The notes under the pieces are model-generated. The model saw only the letters and a list, made by a program, of their open reading frames with translations. It did not search any database and was not told the DNA's origin. From Fragilaria crotonensis (taxonomy: Eukaryota > Bacillariophyta > Fragilariophyceae > Fragilariales > Fragilariaceae), in the NCBI GenBank assembly GCA_022925895.1, contig JAKSYS010000556.1, positions 1-42,182 on the forward strand: a stretch of DNA of 42,182 nt, in the 5' to 3' direction. Shown here one piece after another: positions 29,254 to 40,646 of the stretch (position 1 is the stretch's first letter; every line of letters begins with the position of its first letter). The position numbers were made by a program, and so were the translations under genes.

Positions 29254-32200
29254 TTATGGAGCTTGAGGCGACGGCGAAAATGAGCCCAAGTCATCAGAGT
29301 ATTGCATAGCTGCTTCCAGACCGCCTCGCACAATCTGGCGGGCCACAAACAGACTCAAGTCTTTCTCGTTCCAATACGCGCTGTGCGCATTCAAGGCCGC
29401 CACATATTCATTGGCACTTTCAATCTCACGTTCCTGCAACATGTAATCGATCCGTCGTCCGTGATTGAGCGATCCGCACATGGCTTGACGAGGCATGTCG
29501 CCGCCACTATCGGAGGCGCTATCCGAGACTTCGTCATCGCCCATATAATCCATCGAGGAGTCGAGCAGTCCGACCGCAGTCATTTGGGCCTCCACGACTT
29601 CAATGACATGTTGCTGTGTCTTGATCGTTTCGTCCAGAAACTTCTTCCAGATGCGCTTCGTTTGGTATTGGACTCGAAAGCCACCGTTCCAGTGTGTCAC
29701 AATGCGTGGTTCCACATCAGCATTGCGACTATCAATCAAAGGTTCGATGCGATAGGCAACGGGATCGTAGGGGTGGAAGATGTTGAACACATTCTTGCAG
29801 CCGGTCAACTCATAATCAGAGTGCAAAGGCTCGTGAGGATTCCGAATCATGAGAAAGACTGCAATCGGAGACCCCAAGAAGAAGACGTTTTGAACTGGAA
29901 AGGAAAGCTGAGGATACGAGCTAATGGCGGGGCTCTGAACGTCACTTCGAAATGATAATGGGGGTGGTCAAATTGCACTGGGTGCTCTCGATTCAAACGT
30001 GGTGAATACGTTTCGGGACTGTGCACTTCGGGAGGTGCGACTTGGTTGTCGAGAATATCCCACGTGATGATGGATCCCAATGAATGGCCAATCACGGATA
30101 TGTTGCCTTCAAATCCAGTCAAGTCTCGGAAAGTCTCGACAACGATATTCATCTCGTTAGTAACAATATCAATAATCAAATCATGATGGTGCGGTGACAT
30201 GAAATACAGAACATCCATGAGCGTATCGTTTGCGAAGGCTCTCATATTCGGAATTGTACGAAGTGAAATATCGTTCATGCTGGTCTGCGTCGAGGACGAC
30301 GTCACGACGCGGCCATCATCTGCTCCCAGTGGCTGTCTCTGAGATTGAAGAGCAAAGGCCTCGTGCCATTCCACAGGCAAATACTCAACTCGGCCATTTA
30401 CGGAAGCCAAGGATGATTGTACTTTTCCAACTGCGGCATGATTCTTGCGAAGATGTCCGCAGCATTCAACAATGGACGAGAGATTTGGGAGACTGATTCC
30501 AAAGAGGTCAGCCGATCGAAGCATTTCTCCAATACCGTGCACAATCAAGACCAAATGATCAATATTGTCGTCATTTGTTGCCTTGTGCATTTCGTGCTCA
30601 AGATCCAAATCAGCGACGGGTAGCGCTAGCAGGTTACCTTCCTCTCCTTTGTTTCTCTTTCCACTATTCTGAGTCATCATACTATCGTTCTGAAAATAAA
30701 GGTCGTCGATGTCGAGAACGTCCTGCGGACCTCCCGATGCTGGGGGCTCATTGGCGCAATCCACCCATAATTCTGCATTATCTTCTTCCTCAAACGATTC
30801 TTCCACTGGACCTTCCGACAGAGCTTCCTGTTGCGCTCTCACTTCTTCTAGCGAGACACCGCGATAAACTCGTCGTTTAAACAAAGATATGGCACTTCCT
30901 AAAGTCTTTTGAATGGCAGTCACTTGATACAGTGAAGAGAACTGCGCCAGTTGCTGCTCGGACCCATCCGGACTCGTCACTTGCACAGTCAAAAGGGCCG
31001 TTTCATGGTTAGGCTTCCACCTCAAAAACCAAAACGCATCCTCCAGAACTGCCGCAGACTCCTCCGAGTAGGGCTGGAGGCCGTGTCGCTTGGTATCGAG
31101 GAACCATACAGCGCGGCGCACTTCATCTCCTGGACCGTGAAAGCGCCATAGGGTCGGGCGCATAATCATGCTGACTGCAGGAGGGAACATGGCAGCCTCC
31201 TCAAGAGTCATGTGAACGGCGCATTCTGCGCAAAAGTTCGATGGGACATGCTGCAGTAATGGTGGCTCAGATACTGGAACCTGCCTACACTTGGGACAGC
31301 AGGCGAAAAACGAAACCGCGTGTCGGTTCTCGTCCACCAGAACGTCCTGCTCTACATTGGGTTGATACCATTGAGCCACTGTCGGGTACGATTTTCCTCC
31401 CGGTTGCATAGCATTTAATGACTGCTGTAGTCCAGTATCATGAGATTGATCCTGAGAGAGATAAGAGTCTCGCTGAGTCTGATAGTGCTGATCTCGATGG
31501 AATTTTTGGAATCGCTTTTCTAGTCTCCTACGTTCGGGCTCCGCGAAGCGCTGCCATGGAGTATCTTTGCCAGGTCGCTTTCCATTGATGTATGGGAGTC
31601 GAAAGTAGAGGGCCACAGCTTTGGGAGGCGCGGACGAGTGAAAGTCATCGACGTCGGGCATGATAAAGGGGAGGTCATCCCGTTCAAAGCGATAGGAAGG
31701 ACATGGGGCCAACCATTCATCATGCCTCGTGGCCTCGCCGCCGCGTGTCCGAAGTAAGCCAGAAACGACAAGGTCTTTGTAGAGATGAGGGTTGTGAGCT
31801 CGGATGTGAGCTGCAAACTCGTATCGAGCAATATTATCCTCCAGGGATAAATACCTCTCACACAAGTGATCCAACACTTCGACCTTGTTCAATTTATCGA
31901 GCGTTGCGTAGGGACCACTGCCCAAGACTTTCCACCGCGTATGCATTAGTGTACGGGTAATGTTGGCATCCAATCGTTTCAAGTAAAATAATATCTCCGA
32001 TGATAGAGATGAGAGCGCCCATTTCGTCATGGTGAGAGCTCGGTCCACAGATTCCCGAACGGCAGTTCGTGAGGGGATCGGATATTGTGCAATCTCCCAC
32101 GCTCGAATAGCCACCCAATATGTTTGAACAATGGCTGGTGCCAAGAACGTTTCTCCCACCAAAGGTGTCTGTCTAACGAGTTGCAATCCATTCTGAGCCA

Positions 32201-32869
32201 TTTGCGCCGCATGCGGTGACTGGAGGAATCGAAATGTTTCACTAAAGGAATGCTCCACGCCCTGAAAGGCTGGCAGAAGGACCCAATCTCGGACGGGCAC
32301 CAACAATCCGTGTTCCAGTCCCGTGACTCCCGTCTTTGCCGCACCGTAAAGTCCCGATGCCGAATGAACAGTCGCGAGCAGCAGCCCTCTCATGGCAAGG
32401 TAGGCATTCTCCCAATGATCGACGGCGGTCTGGGCAGCATCAATGGATGCGTCGTTCGAGTCCCAAATCTGCGAAATTGAGGAGAATGTATGTCAATCGG
32501 TTGTTTTAGTTGACAGTTATTTGACTTGAATTGGCAGAAGCGATCTCCAATCTCAAATGCATGAGGCGGCACGGACCAATACAGGAATATAGCTTGGCTT
32601 ACCTTGCGTTTGCTCGACATGACGGCCCGTTTGGAGACTCGTCCCAACGAAAGCGTCTTCTTTTTGTGTTGATGCTGGCTGCTGCCGCTAGCAGTATTGA
32701 TGCTGTGTGGCAAGGTGCGAGTGCCAGTATAGACATTTCCATCAGGGAAGTGATCATGGTCCAGACTTGAATTGTCATTGTCATCATCATCATTATTTCG
32801 AGCGGCATTTGCGGATTTCCGACTTCGTCGCGTATGTTTCGTTCTATTGTTGTCATTATTATTCGACAT
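29254..32869 (-). CDS. DDHD-domain phospholipase A1-like protein
   Basis: Three exons: 32869-32603, 32468-29946 and 29907-29254, giving 1147 residues. The first intron (134 nt) is GTAAGC...CGCAG; the second (38 nt) is GTGACG...CTCAG and restores the frame into SFPVQNVFFLGSPIAVFLM. A Ser/Asn/Asp-rich N-terminus leads into a helical region. The core has HLVLIVHGIGEM, the block EYLPVEWHEA, and the lipase nucleophile elbow VIGHSLGS (Ser about 884). The C-terminal DDHD domain has YDPVAYRIEPL, GRRIDYMLQE and ALNAHSAYWNEKDLS, giving Asp, Asp, His and Asp. Relatives (DDHD1/DDHD2, plant SGR2) are intracellular phosphatidic-acid-preferring phospholipases acting on ER-Golgi or vacuolar membranes. The gene ends 129 bp from the convergent TMEM184-like gene. 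Confidence 0.92.
29908..29945 (-). other. 38-nt intron in the DDHD gene
   Basis: GTGACG...CTCAG. The flanking exons are open in different frames, and removing these 38 nt joins HYHFE to LSFPVQNVFFLGSP, which fits the conserved entry to the DDHD domain. The alternative AG 13 nt further (51-nt intron) keeps the wrong frame. Confidence 0.7.
32469..32602 (-). other. 134-nt intron in the DDHD gene
   Basis: GTAAGC...TTTCGCAG. Splicing joins SSKRK to IWDSNDASIDAAQTAVDHW in frame with the long second exon. Confidence 0.8.
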
Positions 32870-33628
32870 GGGAACTATCCAGAGGTGAGAACGATTCGAC
32901 GTGATGCGCCGTCGTCAACTATCAACACTCAACAACCACGAATTGAAATGAGACTTTCTGTTCTGTTCTGTTCAGTTCTGTTATTTGTCGTGTGATAGAT
33001 CGCATAAATATGAAATGTATTTTTGTATTTTTTGTGTGAACGCCGTAGGATACACTGTATGAAAACTCCAAGAATTTGTACCGGTACTATCATTACAATA
33101 CAAAGATGCATACGTGCATACGGCATACGGCATACAGCATACTCATACGGTAGACAAGTACAGCACTAAAGTACACTCTGAGTACCTATACTGTACCAGG
33201 TATATTTCGATGCAGCGATGACGGTTCTACCTACCGGTAGAGTAGAATCTACTACCGGTAGTACATACTTGTAGACGGAGCACCGCTGGAACGGAAGTGC
33301 CACGTATGTAGCACTTGTGTCTTGTGTGTCCATCTCAACTCTCATCTCGACGTCTCCTGATCTCCTGATGATACCATGATATATTCATATACACAGTATG
33401 TGTAGTACTCGGAGTAGTGTAATACTACTATTCTGCAACCAAGGCCACGCAGGGATTTGAATATTATGAACTCATGAATCATGAATAATGAGTCATGAGT
33501 CATGAGACATACGAATATAAAATACTAGGTAGTCTACTAGACTAGACTACTAGAATTCATAAAAAACTAAAAAACACATGTCAATACATTATAAGTGTAG
33601 TATGTAGTACATGGTGTACCTGGTACAA
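32870..33628. other. Intergenic, palindrome- and GTAC-rich
   Basis: Between the DDHD gene and the DDE element. It holds CATACGGCATACAGCATAC-type runs (33118-33150), two CTACCGGTAG palindromes near 33230-33262, a GAATCATGAATAATGAGTCAT microsatellite-like run (33472-33508, read in two parts) and CTAGACTAGACTACTAG near 33537-33553. No gene is seen. It contains the DDHD promoter. Confidence 0.5.
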
Positions 33629-33631
33629 GTA

Positions 33632-33642
33632 TGGCAGGTTTC
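33632..33642. repeat. Terminal inverted repeat, left
   Basis: TGGCAGGTTTC, preceded by TA, with imperfect extension through CCTAGCG at about 33654-33660. Confidence 0.75.
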
Positions 33643-33757
33643 ATGCTCAACCCTCCTAGCGTATTGTTCGGTATATTTTATACACTCCATACAAAATCCT
33701 AGAGTAGAATTCCGCCAAATAATTCTGCAATCTTTCCGCAAATCGTATCGCCCATAA

Positions 33758-36700
33758 TCATTCATGGTTGATCATTGCACTCCTCAACTCAGAATGCACA
33801 AAGCCATTGTCAAAGTCAAGGACACATCTGTGCCCTTTGAAGGCTTTACTCACCCTCTCAATATCGGAGTATGACAGGAGCTCCTGCTTTATGTGTGAAG
33901 GCATTCTGGCAGCAGGAGATGTTCTGTCGGCGTTGGAAGCTGAATTCGAATCTTCATGTTCTGCTGCTGCTCGCTTCTGCTGCTCCTGATGAAGGTGGTG
34001 GTAAGTACAAATATATGCACGTGCACGCGAAGCAAACTTCTGAATCCTTTGCTTTGTCAGCACATTCAAAGGGCAGGTGCAGTCTTTACCAGTTGTTTAA
34101 AATTGTCGCGTCCTCGCTTCCGAGACAGCGGCATGCGTCGATAATATGCTTTCGAATGTGCCCAGCTGTATTCGATACCTTCGCCGGCAAGCTCAGCGTG
34201 AAACTTGGGTGTCAGAAGTACCGTTACTCCAAGCTGTGTTCCGATACTGCAGCGCCGTTTCCTCTTCTTTGAAATCTCTGCAGTTGCCAAGTAGGCTGCG
34301 AAGTGAGTAATGTAAGTCAACTTCGCCCGTGATTGAATCCTTTCGCCCTTCCAAAGTGTATTTTTCTAACGATGCTCGTTCTATTAGCCCTCGCTCTCCG
34401 AGGACTTGCAAAAGACCTTTGGGTTTCTCCCATCCAGGTGTGACTTGTTCCTTGCGATCATGTAACTCAATTTGGTTGTTGCGAGCAAAATCTTGAAGTT
34501 CTTTTTGGAATAGCCTCGTTGCTGCTGAAGAGTAACACCTTTAGCATGCAATGCTTCAAGCAGCTTTTTGGATCTCTCGACAAGTCTGATCTTGCCTGTT
34601 GGTCGGTCATGTCGTTGCATGGCTTGTTGCTCTGGAGACAGGTACCATGGCCCTTTATCTTTGGCTGCGAACGTCATTGATTGAATGTCCGCAACACGCA
34701 GCTCAGGTAAGTGTGGACCAAGATATCCTTCTTCTGCCATAATTGTCGTGTCTCTCATCAATGGCTGTGCTCCTCCGTAGGATTTTGACATATGCTGCGC
34801 GCTGAGGGCTTGATCGCGTTTGCGAGCATGACCTTGACTGTGATCGAAGAGGAAGACCAGATCAAATTCGGGATAGAGGACTTGTAAACAATCCACGACA
34901 TCTTCCAGTTGGAGACTCATGTAGAAAGAATTCCAGTATCCTTCATTGTTGGCCCCGATGAAAAGGTATTTAACAAACGGTGATTCTGTCAATGCCACTT
35001 TGTTGATTGTGCCTATTATTTCCATGGCTGCGTGCGTATCAGTGTAAGTAGCTCTGCTTTGTTGTCGATGTAAGTTAATCCTCGCTAACTCATCCTCCGT
35101 TAAAGGTCTTCCAAACCCAAACTCTCGCGAGACGAACGCAGATAACATATATCCATCGCCTTCCGACTTCGGAAGAAGGGGACGCTGTCCCTTTGGTCCT
35201 ATCCAAGTCTTTGCTCCTAGGAGATATTGGGCGAATACACTTTCATCCTGGCCAACGATCATTATCGGCCTCGCAATTGACGACACCCGAATGCTGGTTG
35301 TTGGATTGATGCTTTCCTGCTGAGTGCTACTATTCATGCTGGTGGCATCGGCACCACCGCAGTGCTGACTCCAGTAGTCAATATGGAATTCAACTAGCTC
35401 CTCGTCTCGGATAATGTCAAAATAACGATGTCCAAATCCAATTTCCAACCCTTCTATCATCGTAGCTTTTGCAACAGGCAATTGTATCCATCGATTGCAA
35501 TAGGGCTCCAATTTTGTGAGATACGTCTCGCAGAAGGTTTGTCGATTTGCAACCACATCCTCCCGTTCGTGGCCATCGACATAGAAGCTCTTCCTTCTAA
35601 CATCATATTTGAAGCCTAGTAACCGCATCCAGCGCCATGTAGTTGAAAAGCTCATTGATTGAAGTCTATGAGCTTGAAGAAAGGAATCAGTTACTGCTTT
35701 GTTGCGGTCAGCATTGTCGTCAGCAGTACTTGCAGTGCTTGTTCCCGACGAGTCAACAACAATTTTGTGTTGTTGTTCATGATTGTCATCCTGCCATACT
35801 ACTACCAATCGTGGTATCACCGTAGACACAATGAAGTCATGCACACCTTCTATTGTTAGGGTTGTTAAATTCCTGACACCGAATGCAACAATCTGTTCTT
35901 TTGCATCAGGAAAAGTTTCGAGCAATCGCGGCAGTGGTCGCTTCCCACACTGGACGTAGGCATTCGGGTGGGGAAGCATTCGAGCTTCCTGTAGATTTTA
36001 TTCCACTCTGCAATGGTCCTATAGAAAGTTGCTTGTTGCATTCCAAGATCATTCAAGCGGGAACAGGCTTCCTTACAACAATCCTGCCAAGTCCATTGGT
36101 TCATTTTTTGTAGTGCAAGTTGATATGCCAGACACAAAAATGATGCTCGTTGCCGAATCTCGAAGATTTCAATCTTCGAACAGAAATTATCAGGATCTCC
36201 GCCCTTCACCACACCACGCCAGCTGTCTTTGCTCTCATGAACTGCCTGTAGTGCTGCAATGCGACGTTCAAGCGTCTCCTGATGACTTTCGTCCAACGTC
36301 ATTGTATCAACGAGAGTAGTACTGTTGCTGCCAACGCCGACGCTGCCGATGCCAACGCCTCTACATATTGGTCCTCTGCTGCTGAACAACTGACAAGCCT
36401 CTGGACTTGCAGGCCAATACGAGCATGAACTGCTGGCAACCGCTTCTAATCTTTGACGCTTTTTTTGGGACTCTTCCTCATCTTCATTGGCATCACCATC
36501 AGCCCCGACACTTGTTCCAAACACTGTACTAGAATCGACGGTAGCAGGTCGTCCCCTTGTTGATGGAATTGCAAGAGCATTTGAGGCGATTTCGAGCACC
36601 CTATTCTTCCAAGCTCCATTCAGTGGAGATGGATACATCACCTGCTTCAACTCTTGAGTTAAATAGTAGTAGTGACGGTGCTGGAAGGTGACTCGGAACA

Positions 36701-36947
36701 TGCCAGTAAGGTTTGACCCATCAAACCTCAACATTGCCGATCCGTAACAGCTGGATTTGGCAAACGCTGCATTGAATTGGCGGACACTAAAGATAAGGCC
36801 TTCATCAATGTGTCCAAGCTTCCTCAGTGCTTCCACCCAAGTTTCTGCAGGGAGCCAAGAATTCAACAATCTGGGTCCGTACGTGATGTCAGAACGAATC
36901 AACATGACAGCCCTGATAACAACAGCATAAATTCTCGTGTCAGCCAT
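33758..36947 (-). pseudogene. DDE transposase of the GHEREDVV family, frameshifted
   Basis: It starts at ATG 36947. The N-terminal domain has KIEIFEIRQRASFLCLAYQL and NQWTWQDCCKEA. The frame changes at a CCCC run near 35973 and continues in a 531-residue frame (to 34384) with WRWMRLLGFKYDVRRKSFY, the family hallmark VDGHEREDVVANRQTF, IMIVGQDESVFAQYLLG (first Asp plus Glu) and LVFLFDHSQGHARKRDQALS (second Asp). After 34440 shifts continue through PKGLLQVLGERG, LGVTVLLTPKFHAELAGEG, EYSWAHSKAYYRRMPLSRK and KAFKGHRCVLDFDNGF. This transposase type is widespread in fungi and occurs in stramenopiles. At least three to four frameshifts make the copy inactive. Confidence 0.8.
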
Positions 36948-37178
36948 CGAGATAAACAACCCAGCCAACACAGCTCGTTACTTGGGAGTATTTTGAAGGC
37001 TTCTGTGTGTGCTGGGTAGTTTAAAAAGAGTGCATCTGTTGCAAACAACGGCATGCAATATCATTGTGGAAACCTCGCTTTCAGCACGAGAGTTTTTTCT
37101 AAACGTGACGTCACAGGCGCAATAATTCTTCCATTATGTAGAATCTATACTACGGCCTGCGCTAGGTTTCTCAGTTGC

Positions 37179-37189
37179 GAAACCTGCCA
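37179..37189. repeat. Terminal inverted repeat, right
   Basis: GAAACCTGCCA, followed by TA. It is the exact inversion of 33632-33642. A TGACGTCA octamer lies inside the element at 37106-37113. Confidence 0.75.
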
Positions 37190-38058
37190 TACAAGATACG
37201 TACTGAACTCCTGGATGTCAAACTGAATATGGAGGTTATACAGCGGTTTCTTTATATACAATTTAATTTTTCAATTTTTGTATGTGTGCCGTCAATCACA
37301 CATAGGCACATCTCACATACTCCGAGAACGAGACACTCCGATATCCCACACAATGTTTTTGTGGAGCAAGTTCATGAAATATGAATGCACATGATACATG
37401 ATACCCGAGCGACGAGCCATTGTACTACAAACTGCTTCCTGCTTGCGGTACTTAAGAAAAGTTATTCATGTTTGGCTTCTCTTGAATCTTCATCTTCGCA
37501 CAGGAATAACTCTCTCTATCAAAGTGGTTTTTGTATGCTCTCACCCTTCGTTCGAAATATGAGAACATTAACAATGCCGTGAAATGCACACTATTACGAT
37601 GGTTTCGATGGCTCAATGGATGCCAATCCGAAAAAATAGGGGAATGTGGGAGGAGAAGACTTATTGGAACACGTCCAAACAGGATTGCCAACGAATTGGA
37701 GCCTACGGAACGGAAGAAATTGAGTACTGGAGTATGGCATGGGCAGCCAATGGGCCGTCAAGAAGGAATGATTGTGAGTGTGCCTGTCAATGCTTCGAGA
37801 GAGTAAGCACGTATAATATAGTATCTCAAGCAATGCTTAAATTTTCGTTATGCAGTTTATCCACCAAAGGCCCTCATGTGGCGACCTTGAATAGCAGCGA
37901 CGATACCTAATCGTAACTGCAAGAGGAGGAGGGTGTGGATTCATTTCATGATCACTATACTCCAAATAATTAAGTCTGATTCACGGAGTAGCCATCAGTT
38001 GGCTGGTTTCACTGACGGCTTCCTCGTTGGTCTCCTGGTAGGTTTCGGAGATGGCTTC
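37190..38058. other. No gene recognised
   Basis: Only small frames are present (for example 37531-37806, +), with no recognisable motif. The last part is the 3' end of the protease gene: read in the alternate frame it would encode that protein's Pro/Thr/Arg/Lys-rich tail down to about 37996. Confidence 0.4.
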
Positions 38059-38988
38059 CTAGTTGTTGGCTTCAACGTCGGGCAGCTGCTGGGTTTGTTT
38101 TTTGCTGTACTGGCAAATCTTGGCATCGACCCATTTCGCAAAGTACGACACCCGGGTGTACACCTGTGGCAAATTGGCTGCCACGCAATTGGTAGCGCGC
38201 CCGGAGCTCCAGGAGGTGATTCCCACTTGTACATTCTTCGATACAGTGGAACTCGGAATCAACAACGGACCACCTGAATCTCCACGGCATGTCCCCCCGA
38301 CTCCTTCTTCGCTAGCACATATGGCCGATTGCCTGATCGCTGCACGGCCGTATGCTTTCCAGCATGCGAGCATGGGCGTTGAATTAACTGACACCTGCAT
38401 AAGATAATCCGGAAAGTTATACTCTTGATTGTTTCCAAAAGGTGACTCGGTCGTGTTTATTCCAGTGGCGCCGAGACCGATGGCAGTCAGGCGATTGCGA
38501 CTGGTGTCACTTGGGAAGGAAGCATTCCTGTTGATTAGCACCAGTGGCACGCCCACCACAGGTACGTCAAGAAAGATTAACGCAATGTCATTAAAATACT
38601 CGACAGCATCGTAGTCGGGATGAGCCACCCAACGAAGAGCCTTGCGGAAATACTCGTACTCAGAATACTTCACGGAAGATGAGTTCACCCACAACTCTAC
38701 GCTGCTGAGGGAATCAAAGGAATCGAAGCTTACACAATGTGCAGCGGTCAACACCACATCGGGTGCGATCAGAGTTCCTCCACAGAACCCACTATTTCCG
38801 CTAGAAAGGTACAGTTTGACCAATGTGTAAAAAGGATACCTCCTGGGATTTGCGATCGTGCCTCCAATGATTCGAGAGGTCAGGTCCCTGTTATGCCCCT
38901 GCAATGCATTAGATTCAATAGAACCCGAACTGCTATGAAGCACTATGAAGAGAAAAGAAAGAAAAGCTATGAAACTGCTGCTCATCAT
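38059..38988 (-). CDS. Secreted S1-family serine protease
   Basis: A 309-residue protein from ATG 38988 with a clear signal peptide (MMSSSFIAFLSFLFIVLHSS), activation site RIIGG at about residue 39, and the complete chymotrypsin-fold triad: His84 in LTAAHC, Asp134 in FNDIALIF and Ser238 in CRGDSGGP. The residue at the S1-pocket base (six before Ser) is Gly, not Asp, so trypsin-like Arg/Lys specificity is not expected. The frame ends DAKICQYSKKQTQQLPDVEANN. One A fewer in the A6 run at about 38094-38099 would instead give a tail of KPTTRKPSPKPTRRPTRKPS, as found on many diatom proteases, so the C-terminus may be a frameshift. The neighbouring gene at 40.7 kb is a divergent relative. Confidence 0.88.
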   Translation of the reverse strand: MMSSSFIAFLSFLFIVLHSSSGSIESNALQGHNRDLTSRIIGGTIANPRRYPFYTLVKLYLSSGNSGFCGGTLIAPDVVLTAAHCVSFDSFDSLSSVELWVNSSSVKYSEYEYFRKALRWVAHPDYDAVEYFNDIALIFLDVPVVGVPLVLINRNASFPSDTSRNRLTAIGLGATGINTTESPFGNNQEYNFPDYLMQVSVNSTPMLACWKAYGRAAIRQSAICASEEGVGGTCRGDSGGPLLIPSSTVSKNVQVGITSWSSGRATNCVAANLPQVYTRVSYFAKWVDAKICQYSKKQTQQLPDVEANN

Positions 38989-40646
38989 GGTGTGATGTGG
39001 GATGTGTGTGTTGATTGTTGTGACTGAAGCAAACGCATGCGACACAAAAATGTGTCCAAAAGAAACTCCAAAATTTAGCAGAATGAAAGCGCATCCTCGT
39101 TCGGTTTTGTCCTATGTCCTATGTCATATATCATTCAAGTCTTGGGAGCGCTTTTTTCGCCCAATTCATGGTCGATGTGAAGTTTTCGCGTAAAACGCAA
39201 CACATGAATCCGATTTTTATACCATCATATGACGTCATCAGCACCTTCGTATTGCTGAGAGGTCTATGCATAATGCGTATGTATGGGATGCTACTGTACC
39301 AGGTACATGCATATGACATATCATACAGTGCATACAGTATGGTTCAGATGCGGTGGTACTACAGTGCACAGCATGCATCACAGGGGTTCCCATGAATAAT
39401 CGAGGCGCATGCCACGTCTAGATATTTCATGCTGACAGCCAAAATTATAACTTACTTTGTTTCATAAACAGGAAACACACATTAGATGCTTAGCCAGTGT
39501 TGTACGACGTAGGTCGCCTAAATCTGCTTTTTCAATCATTTGTGTACAACATTTTTGATACTCCGGGTACTTGATAGACTTCTCCTACTAGAGTAGGGTC
39601 ATTTTTGTCGTCGCTAAGCCCGGCACTGCTGGGTACATCATTCTTCTCCTTCATCGACAAGCCCAGACAAGAGGTCTTGACCAAAACAAACCGAAGTATG
39701 TCACTGGGTTCTACTTTCTGCCAATGCGCGGATTGCAAGCGCTGTTAAACTTCATAGCAGCATATATCTCTGTTTCCATCGCTTCCATTGATGTGCTCCA
39801 TTCAACTCGTTGGTAAGTGCTGTCACCTTGTCTTTCTGCCGTGGCTCTCCATTCATGTTTATGGCAACTCACAAATTGCACCCTCTTCTCACACTCCATG
39901 ATCCTAGTCGTCATTCTCAGGCTGTACATTTCGGTTGATTAAAGATTTGCTATCTCAGCAGATCCGCGTTTCGCACGACTCAATGGATTTCTGCCCGTCC
40001 GTTGTCGACATTCCACATCAGGACGACAGATCTACCGAACATAGAGCATTCAGGGTTGAAACACATGCCGCAATAAGAATCATGTACACTACTCCGTACT
40101 GTACATCGTATAGCCTGCAAGTTGAGTTGGTTCACATACCGAAATCCCAGACAGTGGCAAGAACTCAGCTTCTGATACGACCGGTCTGTGGCGAACGGGA
40201 CAAGTAGCCACAGTGCGGAATGAACTGCTAAATCCTACTTCATCACGTAGATCTAAACTCTGAACTCTGAACTTGCTTCTTGAAATGCAAACGAATGGCA
40301 TTCAAAGGCACCAAGATCCTTGGAGCGTGCACTGTTCAAGCGATGACACTCCGCATGATCATAAAACCGGACATCGTGCCGAACTCTACCGGTAGAAAGA
40401 TCCACCCTGACGAAGAAACATCACGTGGAAACGAACTTTAATCTTGGGCTTCAAAGGAAGGACATTCAATCGCACCAAGCTCCGTTAAGTTTATGGTATG
40501 ATACTCTGACCTCCCAGGGAGCGACAAACCAGTAAGTTGTAAGAAAGGGTAGTTCGGAACAACCCACGACTGGTAAAAATCAAATGATCGCACACACACG
40601 AGTTAACGAGCCGCTAAGGCGAACTGGTATTAGGTGTGAGGTATGA
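38989..40646. other. Spacer between the divergent protease pair
   Basis: No gene is recognised. Frames at 39532-39738 and 39711-39929 (both -) are unassigned. A palindromic TGACGTCA lies at 39230-39237, about 240 bp upstream of the protease start. GTAC motifs are dense at 39290-39370. Confidence 0.4.

Larger units (their letters stand above)
33632..37189 (-). mobile_element. DDE transposon with TIRs and TA target duplication
   Basis: TGGCAGGTTTC at 33632-33642 is exactly inverted at 37179-37189 (GAAACCTGCCA). Beyond it the ends stay imperfectly similar for about 50 bp (shared CCTAGCG and a GTATA-TTTAC-like block). Both ends are flanked by TA (33630-33631 and 37190-37191), the target duplication of the Tc1/mariner/IS630 group. 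The 3558-bp interior encodes one transposase on the minus strand, disrupted by frameshifts. Confidence 0.75.

Noticed and set aside
29302-29955. 217-residue plus-strand frame
   Set aside because: It is antisense to the DDHD catalytic region, which has clear family motifs.
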